A stretch of DNA of 64,000 bases from Agrilactobacillus yilanensis (GCF_003946725.1 NZ_RHOY01000014.1:24837-88836); one strand, 5' to 3'. Positions 34,498 through 48,131 are shown, counted from the first letter of the stretch. The notes: a model not told the origin generated them from the sequence alone. Numbers and translations: made by a program.

Positions 34498-35928
34498 TTA
34501 TCTTTTTTTAAGTTCAGTCATCAAAATTTGGTTGACTACTTTTGGATCGGCTTTACCTTTTGTTTGTTTCATAATTTGACCTACTAAAAAGCCGATTGCC
34601 CGATCCTTACCATTCTTGAAATCATCAATAGATTGTTGATTGCTGTCTAAAACGCCATCAATAATTGGGGTTAATTTAGCTGGATCAGATAACTGTGCCA
34701 AGCCTTTAGCTTCAACATATTCTTTTGGTTCTGTGCCGTTGGTGATCGTTTCTTTAAAGACTTTTTTAGCGATCTTAGAACTAATCGTCCCATCCGTAAT
34801 CAACTTAACCATTGTGGCTAAATTTTCAGGGGTTAATTTAGTTTCTTGTAAATCTAATTTCTTATCGTTCATATAGGCATTCACTTCGCCCATTAACCAG
34901 TTAGAAATTAACTTAGGATCTGCCTTTTGGGCAACAGCAGCGTCAAAGAAATCAGACATTTCTTTGGTCGCTGTCAAAACGTTGGCATCGTATTCTGGTA
35001 ACCCAAATTCTTGAACGTAGCGGGCCCGCCGTTTTTCAGGCATTTCAGGAATACTTGCTTGAATTTCTTTGATCCAAGCATCATCTAAATGGAATGGCGG
35101 AATATCTGGTTCTGGGAAATAACGATAATCATCAGAGCCTTCCTTCACCCGCATCAAGTAAGTTTGGCCAGTCGCATCATCATAACGCCGTGTTTCTTGA
35201 CGAATTACCCCGCCAGCCATTAATTCCCGAGCTTGCCGTTTTTCTTCATAAGCTAACCCTTTGCGCACAAAGTTAAAGGAGTTTAAGTTCTTTAATTCTG
35301 TTTTAACCCCGTAATCACTTTGTCCAATTGGCCGAATGGAAATGTTTGTATCCACCCGCATAGACCCTTCTTCCATTTTAACATCAGAAGCGCCCGTAAA
35401 TTGGACAATTTGGCGAAGTTTTTCTAAATAGGCATACGCTTCATCTGGGGAAGCGATATCTGGTTTGGACACAATTTCAATCAAAGGTGTGCCTTGACGG
35501 TTCAAATCCACATAAGAATAGCCATCTTCAGAATGGGTGTTTTTCCCAGCATCTTCTTCGACGTGCAATTCAGTAATGCCAATTTTCTTTTTCTTACCGT
35601 CAACTTCAATTTCAATCCAGCCGTCTGTCCCTAATGGTTTTTCAAACTGAGTGATTTGATAAGCTTTTGGATTATCTGGATAAAAATAGTTTTTCCGATC
35701 AAAATGGGTATCCCGCGTAATTGTCGCATTTAATGCGGAAGCCACCATGATGCCATAACGATAAGCTTGCTTGTTCACCTTAGGCAAAACCCCAGGCATC
35801 CCAAAGTCAATAACGTTTGTGTTTGTATTGGGTTCATCCCCAAATTCAACCGGTGAGGGACTAAACATTTTTGTTTTTGTCTTTAATTCAACGTGGACTT
35901 CAAGACCAATAGTTGTTTCGAAATTCAT
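34498..35928 (-). CDS. gatB: Asp-tRNA(Asn)/Glu-tRNA(Gln) amidotransferase subunit B
   Basis: Binds and phosphorylates mischarged tRNA in the GatCAB amidotransferase, allowing synthesis of Gln-tRNA and Asn-tRNA. 476 residues, full length. Seen: [18 protein letters not shown] at the N-terminus, the HVEEDAGK and [14 protein letters not shown] kinase-like blocks, and the C-terminal YqeY-like helical domain ending [10 protein letters not shown]. The ATG shares one base with the gatA stop (TAATG), showing translational coupling; GGAGG lies in the gatA end. Confidence 0.97.
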   Translation of the reverse strand: MNFETTIGLEVHVELKTKTKMFSPSPVEFGDEPNTNTNVIDFGMPGVLPKVNKQAYRYGIMVASALNATITRDTHFDRKNYFYPDNPKAYQITQFEKPLGTDGWIEIEVDGKKKKIGITELHVEEDAGKNTHSEDGYSYVDLNRQGTPLIEIVSKPDIASPDEAYAYLEKLRQIVQFTGASDVKMEEGSMRVDTNISIRPIGQSDYGVKTELKNLNSFNFVRKGLAYEEKRQARELMAGGVIRQETRRYDDATGQTYLMRVKEGSDDYRYFPEPDIPPFHLDDAWIKEIQASIPEMPEKRRARYVQEFGLPEYDANVLTATKEMSDFFDAAVAQKADPKLISNWLMGEVNAYMNDKKLDLQETKLTPENLATMVKLITDGTISSKIAKKVFKETITNGTEPKEYVEAKGLAQLSDPAKLTPIIDGVLDSNQQSIDDFKNGKDRAIGFLVGQIMKQTKGKADPKVVNQILMTELKKR

Positions 35929-37397
35929 TAATTTTGGCCTCCTTTGAATTCGGGTACTTGTTTATGGAAAGTTGTTGCTTTTTCAAACGCATCCGCTGCC
36001 GTGAAAATAGCTGTTTCATTTAAAGTTTTAGCCATCAATTGAACCCCAATTGGCAGCCCAGCTTTAGAAAAACCAGCTGGCATTGAAGCCGCTGGAATAC
36101 CGGCTAAGTTTGCAGGAATGGTCAAAATATCATTTAAATACATCGTTACGGGATCTGTAATTTTTTCACCAATCCCATAGGCTGGTGTTGGCGTTGTTGG
36201 TCCTAAGATTAAATCGTGGGTTTCAAATATTTTTTCAAAATCTTGTTTAATTAATGTCCGAACTTGCGCCGCCTTTTTAAAGTAGGCATCGTAGTACCCA
36301 GCAGATAATGAGAATGTTCCTAACATAATCCGGCGTTTGACTTCATCGCCGAAACCTTCAGAACGAGACTTGATATAAACATCATCTAATGAATGAACAT
36401 CTTTAGCTCTAAAGCCATAACGAATGCCATCATAACGCTGTAAGTTAGAAGAAGCTTCACTGGACGCAATAATGTAATAAGCTGGTACGGCATATTTTGT
36501 GTAAGGTAGCGTCACTTCATCAACCGTTGCCCCAAGTTTTTCAAAAGTGGCAATGGCCGCTTTGACTGCAGCTACAATATCTGGATCAATCCCTTCACCC
36601 ATATATTCTTTTGGCACTGCAATCTTCATGCCTTTAACGGACTGCCCTAAAGCAGCGGTAAAATCAGGTACAGCCGTATCAATGCTTGTTCCATCATGGG
36701 CGTCTTGTCCGCTGATCGCATTCAAAACAAGGGCGCTGTCTTTGACGCTGCGAGACAAGACCCCGATTTGATCCAAACTAGAACCAAAAGCCATTAAACC
36801 CCAACGGGAAACACGCCCATAAGTAGGTTTAATGCCGAAAATACCATTGAATGCGGCTGGTTGGCGAATAGAGCCACCTGTATCTGTCCCTAAAGCAGCG
36901 ATAACTTCACCAGCAGCAACTGCAGCTGCCGAACCACCTGATGAGCCACCAGGTACTTTGTCTAATTGCCAAGGATTACGCGTCACACCAAAATAAGAGG
37001 TTTCTGTAGAACCGCCCATGGCAAATTCATCCAAGTTTGTTTTCCCAACTGTGATGGTATCTTTTGCGTCTAATTTATCCATTACGGTGGCATTATAGAC
37101 AGGTTCAAAATTATCTAAAATATGGCTAGAAGCGGTCGTCCGCAAGCCTTTGGTTACGATATTATCTTTAATTGCTAAAGGAATACCCGCTAAAATAGTG
37201 GCTTCATCAATCCCTTTAGCATCTAAAGCATCTGCTTTTTCTAAAGCAGCGGCCTTATTTAACGTTACAAAGGCATTAATTTTTTCATCCTTAGCCTCGA
37301 TTTGTTCAAAAGTGGCTTCAACTAATTGTCGCACTGTAATTTCTTTATGCACCAGTTTTTCATGTAAGCTGGCGATATCTTCATCAAAATAATTCAA
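35928..37397 (-). CDS. gatA: Asp-tRNA(Asn)/Glu-tRNA(Gln) amidotransferase subunit A
   Basis: Amidase subunit that releases ammonia from glutamine for transamidation. 489 residues. The Ser-cisSer-Lys signature is present: the lysine in AIKDNIVT, and [15 protein letters not shown] followed by [14 protein letters not shown]. Start is TTG 37397, adjacent to the gatC stop codon and eight bases after GGAGG. Middle gene of gatCAB. Confidence 0.97.
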   Translation of the reverse strand: MNYFDEDIASLHEKLVHKEITVRQLVEATFEQIEAKDEKINAFVTLNKAAALEKADALDAKGIDEATILAGIPLAIKDNIVTKGLRTTASSHILDNFEPVYNATVMDKLDAKDTITVGKTNLDEFAMGGSTETSYFGVTRNPWQLDKVPGGSSGGSAAAVAAGEVIAALGTDTGGSIRQPAAFNGIFGIKPTYGRVSRWGLMAFGSSLDQIGVLSRSVKDSALVLNAISGQDAHDGTSIDTAVPDFTAALGQSVKGMKIAVPKEYMGEGIDPDIVAAVKAAIATFEKLGATVDEVTLPYTKYAVPAYYIIASSEASSNLQRYDGIRYGFRAKDVHSLDDVYIKSRSEGFGDEVKRRIMLGTFSLSAGYYDAYFKKAAQVRTLIKQDFEKIFETHDLILGPTTPTPAYGIGEKITDPVTMYLNDILTIPANLAGIPAASMPAGFSKAGLPIGVQLMAKTLNETAIFTAADAFEKATTFHKQVPEFKGGQN

Positions 37398-37697
37398 CTA
37401 TTCGCCCTCCTCTTTTTCGATGATCGCTGGTACACGGATCAACCCATCGGCTTGTTCCGGCACATTCTTTAATAGTTCCGTCCGTGTCGCCTCTTTTTGC
37501 GGTACGTCTTCGCGGAAAACATTAATGGCATTAGAAATATGCGTTGTTGGTTCAACGCCAGTTGTGTCTACTGCTTCTAATTGATCTACAAATTCAACAA
37601 TTTTATCTAATTGACTCGTAAAATTCTCTAATTCAGTTTCATTAAATTCTAGCCTGGCCAGCTTGGCAACATGACTAACTTGTGCCTTTGAAATCAT
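37398..37697 (-). CDS. gatC: Asp-tRNA(Asn)/Glu-tRNA(Gln) amidotransferase subunit C
   Basis: Small linker subunit that stabilises GatA-GatB, 99 residues, normal length. Seen: VSHVAKLARLEFNETEL at the N-terminus, the EFVDQLEAVDTTGVEPTTH block and LRVP near the end. ATG start with AAGGAG. Directly upstream of gatA with no intergenic base. Confidence 0.95.
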   Translation of the reverse strand: MISKAQVSHVAKLARLEFNETELENFTSQLDKIVEFVDQLEAVDTTGVEPTTHISNAINVFREDVPQKEATRTELLKNVPEQADGLIRVPAIIEKEEGE

Positions 37698-37777
37698 GTT
37701 TTTTCTCCTTCTTTACTCCAAATTCGAACATACTCATATATTGTAACATATTTTTTATTGACACTGGTTTAACCAGC

Positions 37778-38929
37778 TTAATAACTACTGAAAACGTGGG
37801 TATAAAAGCTCTTTTCACCACTTTCGCGAGCTACAAAAGCTTGAATACCTTGAGTGGATTGCACGGTAATTTCAATTGGAATATTACTTGGCAAATAACG
37901 ACCCGCAGCTTGTGAAACATATTGGGTGAAACTGGTAATTTCGGTTTCGCCGTAGAACTGCGTATTGATGGTAATATTCATCCCCTGCAACTGATTATCT
38001 TCATAATGTGTTTGGGCAACAACACCGGCAAGATTAGGGAAAAAGCCTTGAATTTGCGATTTAAAGTTCGAAAAAGCATCGCTATCGCCAGAATTCACTG
38101 CCTTTTCATCGCCAACGGTTGGTAAAACCTGATTTTTTTCATCCAAGTTCTTCCAATCTGTCACAGTTGTTGCACTGGCTTTATTGGCCGAATAAGCAAC
38201 ATAAACCCCACCGACCAAACTATCTTTAGCCGCTTGTTTATAAATTGCGATGACAATGGGGACATTTTTCAAGTCCGAATTTTGCCGCAAACGTTTTAAA
38301 ACGGTGTTCGCCATTGACTTACCTTGGGCTAATAATTCCGAATCTGAAATGGTCGTTTTATATTCTGCACCGTATCTTTCTTTTTGATAATAATCAACGG
38401 TATTCATTCCCAGGGCAATACTTACACCGCCGAGTTTGACACTTTTGTTATTATCCGTTTGCGTCACGTAATCTTGTTCTAATATTTGCTGTAAATAAAG
38501 GGGCGTCCGCTTATCCGCATCTGTAGAGCCATTACTCTTTGGATTCAAACCAGTGGGGTTACTTTTAGATTTGCGAGCCAGCCATTTTTTAACCGTCGCA
38601 CTCTTTAAATACTGACCTTCTTGTAATAAGTACTTATCAGTGGAGAACTCTTTTTTAGAAATGGTCGTTAAACCGGTTTCCATGCTTTTTACATTAAGCA
38701 CATTATCCGTTTGACTCACCATTAAGCCCCGAGCTGCACTGGTTTTGTAGCTACCGTCTTGAATCACACCGGTATAGTTGCTTTCCCCTGTGGAACCTGT
38801 TGTTTGAACCCCTTTACTGCTATTGGTGGTGGTCGTAGATGTGCCGCTGCCGGTACTCTTTAAATTGCCGCATCCGGCTAAAATAAGTACTAGTCCAGCC
38901 ATTGCTACTAATAATCCTTTACGTTTCAA
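37778..38929 (-). CDS. camS: CamS family lipoprotein (sex pheromone precursor-like)
   Basis: Lipoprotein of 383 residues. The lipobox LILAGC ends the signal sequence at Cys20. A Ser/Thr-rich linker follows, then the conserved CamS domain (TYNY-like start at NYTGVIQDGSYKTSAARG, ending with EITVQSTQGIQAFV). In enterococci and staphylococci the signal peptide of such proteins yields pheromones; whether that happens here is unknown. Start TTG 38929, after GGAGGACAAG. It sits in the conserved pcrA-ligA-camS-gat order. Confidence 0.94.
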   Translation of the reverse strand: MKRKGLLVAMAGLVLILAGCGNLKSTGSGTSTTTTNSSKGVQTTGSTGESNYTGVIQDGSYKTSAARGLMVSQTDNVLNVKSMETGLTTISKKEFSTDKYLLQEGQYLKSATVKKWLARKSKSNPTGLNPKSNGSTDADKRTPLYLQQILEQDYVTQTDNNKSVKLGGVSIALGMNTVDYYQKERYGAEYKTTISDSELLAQGKSMANTVLKRLRQNSDLKNVPIVIAIYKQAAKDSLVGGVYVAYSANKASATTVTDWKNLDEKNQVLPTVGDEKAVNSGDSDAFSNFKSQIQGFFPNLAGVVAQTHYEDNQLQGMNITINTQFYGETEITSFTQYVSQAAGRYLPSNIPIEITVQSTQGIQAFVARESGEKSFYTHVFSSY

Positions 38930-38946
38930 AGCTTGTCCTCCTGAAA

Positions 38947-41004
<2,058 letters not shown>

Positions 41005-41009
41005 CTAAG

Positions 41010-43247
41010 CTAATCTTCTGCTTTTACTTTTTGAATTGGTGCAAAAGCGGCTAGTAACCGTTTCACGCCTTGTTCCTTAAAGGCAATATCCAGTTCCGCA
41101 TTTTCACCGGTACCATTGACTTTAACCACCGTACCGATGCCCCATTTCTTATGGGTTACTTTATCCCCTGGCAGCCAAGTTTTGCCACCTGCATCACTCG
41201 TTTTAGCCACTGCCCCCGGTGCTTGGTACGCGGTGGCTTGACTCCGTTCATATTGGTTTGCTAAGCGGCTGTTGCCCGGTTTTCTAAAGGGTACTGCGCC
41301 GGCATTCCGATTGGCATTCTCAATTAAATTATCGTTAATTTCACTGATAAATCGAGAGGCTGGGTTACTTTGGGTCCGGCCGTAAAGCATTCGGCTGTAA
41401 GCATTGGTTATATACAGTTTTTCTCGAGCTCGCGTAATGCCCACATAAGCTAAGCGCCGTTCTTCTTCAAGTTCGTCTTGATCGGTTAACGCTCTGCCCA
41501 TTGGGAAAATGCCGTCTTCTAAGCCAATCAAAAAGACCACTGGAAACTCTAGACCCTTTGCGGCATGCAAAGTCATTAAAGTGACTTCACTGGCAGCTTC
41601 TTCTAAATCATCTTGATCGGAAACTAAAGCTAAGTCTGCCAAAAAGTCCACAAACTTGTCACTGTCTTCATCTTCAGGTTCATAATGGTCGTCGAATTGT
41701 TGGGTCACTGACAGTAATTCTTCAATATTTTCAATTCGGCTCGCTGACTCTAAATTGTTTTGCTTCTTTAAAGCTGCTAAATAACCGGAACGGTCTAACA
41801 AATCTTCTGTCAATTGTGTCAGTGTCTGTGCTTCAATCCGTTGCCGTAGGGCATAAATCATATTCCCAAAATCAGCCAAATTACCATTTGCTCGGCCCGT
41901 AATATTCGCTAAATCAATGTTTAAACAAGCTTCTAGTAAAGAAAAATCATGGAGATCCGCAAAATCTTGCAGCTTATCAATGGTGCCTGGGCCAATACCC
42001 CGTTTTGGCACATTGATCACGCGTTGAAAACTCATATCATCTTTAGGATTAGCCACTAACCGCAAATAAGCTAAAACATCTTTAATTTCTTTACGGTCAT
42101 AGAACTTGTGGCCGCCCACAATTTTGTAAGGCATATTGGCTTTAAGTAAACTTTCTTCGACGATCCGTGATTGGGCGTTGGTCCGGTATAAAATTGCAAA
42201 ATCCCCATAGCGATAGTGCTTGTCTTTAATCTGGGCTTGAATTTGCTGAATCACGTAAATTGCTTCATCTTGACCGCTTTGGCCCCGATAATACGTGATC
42301 TTTTCACCCTCTGTATTATCTGTCCATAAATCCTTGGGCCGCCGAACGACATTATGCTGAATGACTTCATTAGCGGCTTTTAAAATATGTTTCGTAGAGC
42401 GATAGTTTTGTTCCAGCATCACTACTTTGGCATCACTGTAGTCCTTTTCAAAATCCAAGATATTATTCATGTTGGCACCCCGCCAACCATAAATACTTTG
42501 ATCCGCATCCCCAACGACACAGAGATTATGATATTGGCCAGCCAACAGTTTAACTAATTGATATTGAGCTTCATTGGTATCTTGATATTCATCCACGTGG
42601 ATATAATGAAATTTATTTTGATAATAACTCAGTGTTGTCCGATCGCTTTCAAATAATTGAATCGTCAACATGATCAAATCATCAAAGTCCATGGCCTGGT
42701 CAGCTTGGAGACTGGCTTGGTAGCGTTCGTAAACTTGAGCCACTGTTTTTTCAAATAGATTTTCCGGATGAAATTCTTTTGGCGTAATCAGTTGATTTTT
42801 GGCATTGCTAATGGCCCCTAAAATACTGCGGGGTTCAAATTTTTTCGGATCAAGATTTAAATTTTTCAAGATTCGTTTGATCAAAGTCAGCTGTTCTGCT
42901 GGGTCAGCGATGGTGAAGCTGCGGGCATAGCCGATTTTTTCACTTTCTCGCCGTAAAATTCGCACACATAATGCATGGAATGTAGAAACCCAAACAGCTT
43001 GTGCATCGTCAGCATTTAATAATTGGCCCACCCGTTCTTTCATCTCTCGAGCCGCTTTATTAGTAAAAGTAATTGCCAAAACATTCCAAGGGTTAACCCC
43101 TTTTTCTTCAATCAAGTAAGCGACCCGATGTGTTAACACCCGAGTCTTCCCACTGCCGGCACCAGCCATTATTAATAACGGCCCTTCCGTTGTTCGAACG
43201 GCCTCTTGTTGTTTATCATTTAATTTATCTAATAAATCGATTGCCAT
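41010..43247 (-). CDS. pcrA: ATP-dependent DNA helicase PcrA
   Basis: Superfamily 1A 3'-5' DNA helicase for repair and replication restart, 745 residues. Seen: LNDKQQEAV (Q motif), the Walker [16 protein letters not shown] (motif II), [14 protein letters not shown] (III), LEQNYRST (IV), [18 protein letters not shown] (V) and YVGITRARE (VI), plus the C-terminal Tudor-like RNA polymerase binding region ([14 protein letters not shown]). ATG start with AAAGGA. First gene of the operon reaching to dagK. Confidence 0.97.
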   Translation of the reverse strand: MAIDLLDKLNDKQQEAVRTTEGPLLIMAGAGSGKTRVLTHRVAYLIEEKGVNPWNVLAITFTNKAAREMKERVGQLLNADDAQAVWVSTFHALCVRILRRESEKIGYARSFTIADPAEQLTLIKRILKNLNLDPKKFEPRSILGAISNAKNQLITPKEFHPENLFEKTVAQVYERYQASLQADQAMDFDDLIMLTIQLFESDRTTLSYYQNKFHYIHVDEYQDTNEAQYQLVKLLAGQYHNLCVVGDADQSIYGWRGANMNNILDFEKDYSDAKVVMLEQNYRSTKHILKAANEVIQHNVVRRPKDLWTDNTEGEKITYYRGQSGQDEAIYVIQQIQAQIKDKHYRYGDFAILYRTNAQSRIVEESLLKANMPYKIVGGHKFYDRKEIKDVLAYLRLVANPKDDMSFQRVINVPKRGIGPGTIDKLQDFADLHDFSLLEACLNIDLANITGRANGNLADFGNMIYALRQRIEAQTLTQLTEDLLDRSGYLAALKKQNNLESASRIENIEELLSVTQQFDDHYEPEDEDSDKFVDFLADLALVSDQDDLEEAASEVTLMTLHAAKGLEFPVVFLIGLEDGIFPMGRALTDQDELEEERRLAYVGITRAREKLYITNAYSRMLYGRTQSNPASRFISEINDNLIENANRNAGAVPFRKPGNSRLANQYERSQATAYQAPGAVAKTSDAGGKTWLPGDKVTHKKWGIGTVVKVNGTGENAELDIAFKEQGVKRLLAAFAPIQKVKAED

Positions 43248-43386
43248 GGTTTGTCCTTTCGTATCTGCTTATATTGCAAAGCGCATTTTATCTATTATTT
43301 ACACGTCTAAAAGTACACTACATTATACCAAAATATAAGGCCTATTTCATTAAGCGCCACTGAGGCTCACCGTTATTTCAAATCGC

Positions 43387-43421
43387 AAAAAAAGGCGCTG
43401 AAGCCAACGGTTTGGCATTCA
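43387..43421 (-). terminator. Terminator after purB
   Basis: On the minus strand TGAATGCCAA pairs with TTGGCTTCA over a four-base loop, then GCGCC and seven T. The extra five bases between stem and T-run make it less than ideal. Confidence 0.6.
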
Positions 43422-43472
43422 ACCCCAATTTTGAGACGTTAATTTAATTGTGATATTTTCTGAAAATAATAT

Positions 43473-44768
43473 TTAGCCTAAACCAACCCGTTCAAACACG
43501 GTGTCGATATTCTTTAAATGCCAATGATAATCAAAAGCATCATCCAAATCAGCTGGACTTAACTTAGTCGTTACTTTTGGATCAGCCTCTAACAAGGTGC
43601 GGAAATCTTTTTGTTCATCCCAAGCTTGTGCCGTCTTAGGTTGCACAATATCATAAGCCGCTTCACGACTGTAGCCTTTATCAACTAACTTCAACAGTAC
43701 CCGTTGTGAGTAGATCAAGCCGTGTGTTTTTTGCATATTGGCTAACATATTCTCTGGGAAAACGGTTAAGTTATCTAGAATTTTTGTAAAACGTTGTAAA
43801 ATATAATCTAATAATTCCGTCGTATCCGGTAAAATAATGCGCTCTGCAGAACTATGGGAAATATCCCGTTCATGCCAAAGGGGCACATCTTCTAAAGCGG
43901 TGATCGCATGACCGCGGATCACTCTTGCGAGTCCAGTCACATTTTCAGAGCCAATTGGATTACGTTTATGTGGCATTGCTGAAGACCCTTTTTGTCCGGC
44001 TGCAAAATGCTCTTCTGCTTCTCGGACTTCAGTTCTTTGCAAATGCCGTACTTCTAAGGCAAAGCGTTCCACAGAAGTGGCGATTAAAGCCATCGTCTGC
44101 ACATAATCGGCATGCAAGTCTCTTGGTAGCACTTGCGTTGAAATATCTTGGGCTCTTGTCCCTAGATGTTCGGTAACATAGGCTTCAACTTCAGGTGGGA
44201 TATTGGCAAAAGTACCGACAGCACCACTGATTTTACCAGCTTCAACCCCTTTGCTGGCCCGGTCAAAGCGTGCTTTGTTCCGTTTCATTTCAGCATACCA
44301 GTTTGCTAACACAAGCCCAAAAGTTGTTGGTTCAGCATGAACGCCGTGGGTCCGCCCCATCATTACTGTATACTTGTATTCTTTTGCTTTTTTAGCGATC
44401 ACTGCTAAGAAATCATCAATATCCTGCCGCAAAATATCATTGGCCTGTTTTAATAAATAACCATAAGCTGTATCCACAACATCCGTTGAAGTTAAGCCGT
44501 AATGAATCCACTTCTTTTCAGCGCCTAAGCTTTCAGATACGGTCCGTGTAAAAGCGACCACATCATGGTGCGTAATAGCTTCCAAACGTTGAATTTCATC
44601 AACATCAAACGTCGCATTTTCCCGAATTTTTTGAACATCTTCTGTGGGAATCTCACCTAATTGTGCCCAAGCTTCATCCGCAAGTATTTCAACTTCCAAC
44701 CAAGCTTGGTAGCGGTTTTCATCGGTCCAGATCTTACTCATTTCAGGTCTTACATATCGTGGAATCAT
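43473..44768 (-). CDS. purB: Adenylosuccinate lyase
   Basis: Catalyses two steps of purine synthesis: SAICAR to AICAR, and adenylosuccinate to AMP. 431 residues. Seen: [20 protein letters not shown] at the N-terminus, [16 protein letters not shown] (catalytic His) and the signature [19 protein letters not shown] start with AAGGAG. It follows the PurK-like gene by about 60 bases; a PurBox-like site lies in that gap. Confidence 0.97.
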   Translation of the reverse strand: MIPRYVRPEMSKIWTDENRYQAWLEVEILADEAWAQLGEIPTEDVQKIRENATFDVDEIQRLEAITHHDVVAFTRTVSESLGAEKKWIHYGLTSTDVVDTAYGYLLKQANDILRQDIDDFLAVIAKKAKEYKYTVMMGRTHGVHAEPTTFGLVLANWYAEMKRNKARFDRASKGVEAGKISGAVGTFANIPPEVEAYVTEHLGTRAQDISTQVLPRDLHADYVQTMALIATSVERFALEVRHLQRTEVREAEEHFAAGQKGSSAMPHKRNPIGSENVTGLARVIRGHAITALEDVPLWHERDISHSSAERIILPDTTELLDYILQRFTKILDNLTVFPENMLANMQKTHGLIYSQRVLLKLVDKGYSREAAYDIVQPKTAQAWDEQKDFRTLLEADPKVTTKLSPADLDDAFDYHWHLKNIDTVFERVGLG

Positions 44769-44820
44769 TGCAGTCTCCTTTATTATTATCTTAATTTTTT
44801 AAGTGATCACATATTAATTA

Positions 44821-44833
44821 GCGTTCGTTTTTT
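44821..44833 (-). promoter_or_regulatory. PurBox-like site before purB
   Basis: On the minus strand the sequence reads AAAAAACGAACGC, close to the PurBox consensus AWWWCCGAACWWT of Gram-positive PurR. It lies at the end of the PurK-like gene, about 55 bases before the purB start. Confidence 0.35.
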
Positions 44834-45954
44834 TATAAATACCACAAGTCCGTGGCATTGATTCGATTAATTAAATTGGCCCGATCGTCATCCGTCACAA
44901 AAATTTCACCAATGGGCTCAGCGACTGAATTGGCAATCGCTGCTGGATAATAGTTAAATTGCCATTCTGGTTTAATTTTAATTTGCGTATAACTGGCTTC
45001 TTCCATGATCTTAAGCATCATCAATAGAGCTCCGTTGGTTTGCAACGTCACTTTAGGCAGCGGCCAGCCTAACAAAGTTCTAAGCTGCAATTCATACTGG
45101 GAAACGCCAGTTGTCTGTTCATAAATATCTGCCGCCGTATGCGTACCTGGAAAGATCCGCTGGGCATAAAGATTGCCAGTGGCTGTCAATAAAAATGAGA
45201 CACCGAACAAACCGCAATAATTGACGGTTTCAGCAATCCGTTGGGCAACACGCTGAATTTCAGTTTGAACCTCTGTTGCTAAGCGTGGTGCGACCATTGC
45301 CGCAATCAGCTGGTGGCCGTCATAAAAAGTTTCAATGATCGGCAACAGTTGAATTTTTTGATCCTGATCTTTACAGACCATAATCAAAAACTCTTGCGAT
45401 ACGGGTACCCAAGATTCCAAAATTGCAGAGGTATCTTCTAAAAAATGCGTCCGATAAGCGATATCTTCATCTCGATATAAGACTTCTTGGCGATTGTGCG
45501 CCAAGCCTTTTTGAATCGGTTTAATCACCGCCGGATACCCTATTGACGCTAAGCCCGCCCGCACATCATCTAAATTCACCACCGTCGTATAAGGCGCCAC
45601 ATTCACATTCAAATCATCTAAAAAAGTTTTTTCTAAATAACGATCTTGTGTGATGGCCAAAATATCACTGCCTTGTGGTAAGAAGGTTTGATTTTGCAAA
45701 GCTTCCAAAACTTGAAAATTAATATTCTCGTCTTGAAACATCACTAACGGTAAGCCGGCTGTGAAATCCAATACCGCCTCAGTCGCCTCTAAATCCCCCA
45801 CCGTGGGAAAATCTACAATATTTAAAACTGGTTCTTGTCGATCGGTCATCAAGGCCACACTAAAGCCCATTTTTTTAGCCGTTAATGCTAAAGCATAACT
45901 TTTCATGCCGCCGCCAATGATGCCGATCGTTTGCCTAGGATAAATAAAAGCCAT
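44833..45954 (-). CDS. PurK-like ATP-grasp protein (divergent)
   Basis: 373-residue ATP-grasp protein related to N5-carboxyaminoimidazole ribonucleotide synthetase. The N-terminal fold matches (IGIIGGGMKSYALALTAKKMGF), as does the ATP-grasp core (GYPAVIKPIQKG, AILESWVPVSQEF). Differences from PurK: the usual GGGQLG is GGGMKS, and the active-site block EIAPRPHNSGH is replaced by QRIFPGTHTAADI. It may therefore be a paralogue with altered substrate. It precedes purB on the same strand, and a PurBox-like site overlaps its start. Confidence 0.78.
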   Translation of the reverse strand: MAFIYPRQTIGIIGGGMKSYALALTAKKMGFSVALMTDRQEPVLNIVDFPTVGDLEATEAVLDFTAGLPLVMFQDENINFQVLEALQNQTFLPQGSDILAITQDRYLEKTFLDDLNVNVAPYTTVVNLDDVRAGLASIGYPAVIKPIQKGLAHNRQEVLYRDEDIAYRTHFLEDTSAILESWVPVSQEFLIMVCKDQDQKIQLLPIIETFYDGHQLIAAMVAPRLATEVQTEIQRVAQRIAETVNYCGLFGVSFLLTATGNLYAQRIFPGTHTAADIYEQTTGVSQYELQLRTLLGWPLPKVTLQTNGALLMMLKIMEEASYTQIKIKPEWQFNYYPAAIANSVAEPIGEIFVTDDDRANLINRINATDLWYL

Positions 45955-45965
45955 TGTTCGGTCCT
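45953..45965 (-). promoter_or_regulatory. PurBox-like site at start of PurK-like gene
   Basis: Minus strand GGACCGAACAATG, containing CCGAACAAT, a strong match to the PurBox core; it overlaps the start codon. A looser second CGAATACTAT lies about 25 bases upstream. Confidence 0.45.
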
Positions 45966-46030
45966 GCCTTTAATAAAAATAGTATTCGCTGAGTTTACAG
46001 TACCACACAACTTTAACGGATGCCAAAATT

Positions 46031-47380
46031 TTATCGTTCATCTGTCTTGTCTTCATTTAAGCCCACCGCTTCTTCATCGATCGTCCCCATGCCATTAAAG
46101 ATCAGGTTTAATAAGACTGCCGCTAAGCTAGCCATTACAATCCCATTACTAAAGAGTAATTGGAGCGTGTTAGGTAAAAATTGGAAAATCTGCGGCTGGA
46201 CCGTCACGCCCAAGCCTAAGCCGATTGAAATCGCCACAACTAACAGATTTTTGTCATTTTGAAAATTAACGTTCTGCAACATCCGAATCCCTTGAACAGC
46301 CACCATGCCAAACATCACTAACATGGCACCGCCCAGTACTGGATCAGGAATAATGGTGGCTATCGCACCAAATTTTGGCAATAGCCCCAATAAGACTAAA
46401 AATCCGGCTGCAAAATAAACTGGTTTGCGGGTTTTAATTCCTGATAACTGCACTAAACCAACATTTTGTGAAAAAGTGGTATAGGGGAAGGTATTAAATA
46501 GGCCGCCAAAAATGATGGCCATCCCTTCTGCCCGATAGCCCCGTTTTAAATCATCCCGGGTTAATTTACGTTTGGTAATATCCCCCAGTGCAAAATAAAC
46601 ACCGGTGGATTCCACCATTGAAACTAACGAAATTAAAATCATCGTCATAATTGAAGACCATTCAAATTGCGGTCTGCCAAAATAAAAGAGTCGTGGAAAA
46701 TGGAACCAGCTGGCCTCAGCCACTGGTTTTAAGGACACTAAGCCAAAATAAGCGGCGACTAAAGTCCCAATGATTAAACCAACCAGTACCGCAATGGACT
46801 TCAAAAAACCACGGCCCCAAAAGCTGACCCCTAAAATGATAAAAATCGTCAAAAAGCCGATACCAATGTTTGTTAAATTGCCAAAATTCTTAGCATTCAT
46901 ATCGCCGCCGCCCAGATTTTGAAAAGCTACCGGGATCAAGCTCAAGCCAATCACCGTAATTAACGTTCCTGTCACTAATGGCGGGAATAAACGCTTAATT
47001 TTAGCAAACCAGCCGGCGATTAAAACCACAAAAATACCGGCTGCAATAATTGCGCCATACATTGTCCCAACGGAATAATGCGCCCCAATCATCTTTAACG
47101 GTTCAACGGCCTGTACGGCACAACCTAAGACAACGGGCAGGCCAATACCCATAAAACGATTACTGCGCAGCTGAAAAAAAGTTGCCAAACCGCACATAAA
47201 AATATCAATCGACACTAAATAAGTCATTTGCAATGCTGAAAAATGTAATGCCCCACCGATTAATAACGGCACGACAACCGCACCTGAATACATTGCTAAT
47301 AAATGTTGCAGTCCTAAAACTGCAGCCTTAACATTACCCACTTCAGCTGTGGGCACGTTATTGGTCTTAGTTGTTGGCAT
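46031..47380 (-). CDS. pbuX: Xanthine permease (NCS2 family)
   Basis: Membrane nucleobase:cation symporter of 449 residues with about 12-14 hydrophobic helices. Seen: [20 protein letters not shown] at the N-terminus, and the NCS2 signature region around [12 protein letters not shown] and [21 protein letters not shown]. Start is ATG 47380, inside the end of xpt (14-base overlap), so translation is coupled; an upstream in-frame extension has no support. xpt-pbuX is a standard xanthine salvage pair. Confidence 0.95.
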   Translation of the reverse strand: MPTTKTNNVPTAEVGNVKAAVLGLQHLLAMYSGAVVVPLLIGGALHFSALQMTYLVSIDIFMCGLATFFQLRSNRFMGIGLPVVLGCAVQAVEPLKMIGAHYSVGTMYGAIIAAGIFVVLIAGWFAKIKRLFPPLVTGTLITVIGLSLIPVAFQNLGGGDMNAKNFGNLTNIGIGFLTIFIILGVSFWGRGFLKSIAVLVGLIIGTLVAAYFGLVSLKPVAEASWFHFPRLFYFGRPQFEWSSIMTMILISLVSMVESTGVYFALGDITKRKLTRDDLKRGYRAEGMAIIFGGLFNTFPYTTFSQNVGLVQLSGIKTRKPVYFAAGFLVLLGLLPKFGAIATIIPDPVLGGAMLVMFGMVAVQGIRMLQNVNFQNDKNLLVVAISIGLGLGVTVQPQIFQFLPNTLQLLFSNGIVMASLAAVLLNLIFNGMGTIDEEAVGLNEDKTDER

Positions 47381-47966
47381 TAATGGTGTTCGCCTCGTCC
47401 ATAAAAATAACCTTGCCGTCTTCAAAGGCTTTGATCCGTGCTAATGATTCCACATGAATGCCTTCTTTATCAATTAATTCCCGACCTTTTTGGAATGTCT
47501 TTTCGATGACAATCCCAATTCCGGCCAAATCCGCATCTGCTTGTTTAATAATGTCTACTAAACCTTGAACCGCTTGTCCATTGGCTAAGAAATCATCAAT
47601 GATTAAAACGCGGTCATCACTGTTTAAGAATTTTTTGGAAATAGAGATATGATTGCTGACTTTTTTTGTATAAGAATACACAACAGAGGTGTAGAGTTCA
47701 TCTTTTAAGGTAACGCTCTTGTGCTTCCGTGCAAAAACAACGGGCACTTTAAACGCCAATCCTGCAAAAACAGCAGGTGCAATTCCAGAAGACTCGACGG
47801 TCAATATTTTTGTAATCTTCTCATCTTTAAATAATCGATGAAACTCCTCGCCCATTTGTTGCATTAGCATTGGATCTACTTGGTGATTTAAAAAATTATC
47901 GACTTTTAAGACATCATGCCCCAACACTTGCCCATCTTTTAAAATACGATCTTCTAGAATCTTCAA
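47367..47966 (-). CDS. xpt: Xanthine phosphoribosyltransferase
   Basis: Converts xanthine and PRPP to XMP. About 199 residues from TTG 47966, nine bases after AGAAAGGA; the ATG nine codons upstream lies in the leader and lacks a site. The start [12 protein letters not shown] matches the family, as do the PRPP loop [11 protein letters not shown] and the [15 protein letters not shown] block. First gene of the xpt-pbuX operon. Confidence 0.95.
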   Translation of the reverse strand: MKILEDRILKDGQVLGHDVLKVDNFLNHQVDPMLMQQMGEEFHRLFKDEKITKILTVESSGIAPAVFAGLAFKVPVVFARKHKSVTLKDELYTSVVYSYTKKVSNHISISKKFLNSDDRVLIIDDFLANGQAVQGLVDIIKQADADLAGIGIVIEKTFQKGRELIDKEGIHVESLARIKAFEDGKVIFMDEANTINANN

Positions 47967-48000
47967 AATTAACGTTCCTTTCTCATAGGTCATAGTTTGT

Positions 48001-48080
48001 ATAATATTCGTATTTTGAACTATTAGCGTAAATTTATAAGTCTAATCATTCGCAACTAACGTAAAATACGAATTTAATTA
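48001..48080 (-). promoter_or_regulatory. PurBox-like inverted sites upstream of xpt
   Basis: Minus strand AAAATACGAATATTAT (48001-48016) and its near mirror AATTCGTATTTTAC (48061-48076), with a TTGCGAATGATT between them. These resemble paired PurBoxes used by PurR. No xpt-type guanine riboswitch was seen in this leader. Confidence 0.45.
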
Positions 48081-48095
48081 AATTAAACATTACCA

Positions 48096-48131
48096 TAAAA
48101 AAATTGTGTTCTCAATATCAAGAACACAATT
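48096..48131 (-). terminator. Terminator after glucosaminidase gene
   Basis: ATTGTGTTCT pairs with AGAACACAAT, followed by seven T on the minus strand. Confidence 0.9.

Noticed and set aside
43360..43420. Multiple short complementary blocks (GCGCC/GGCGC, ACCGTT/AACGGT) after purB
   Set aside because: Their order does not allow one nested hairpin; only the TGAATGCCAA/TTGGCTTCA terminator stem is supported.
47967..48095. Guanine riboswitch upstream of xpt
   Set aside because: The conserved purine aptamer core was not found; PurBox-like inverted sites occupy the leader instead.
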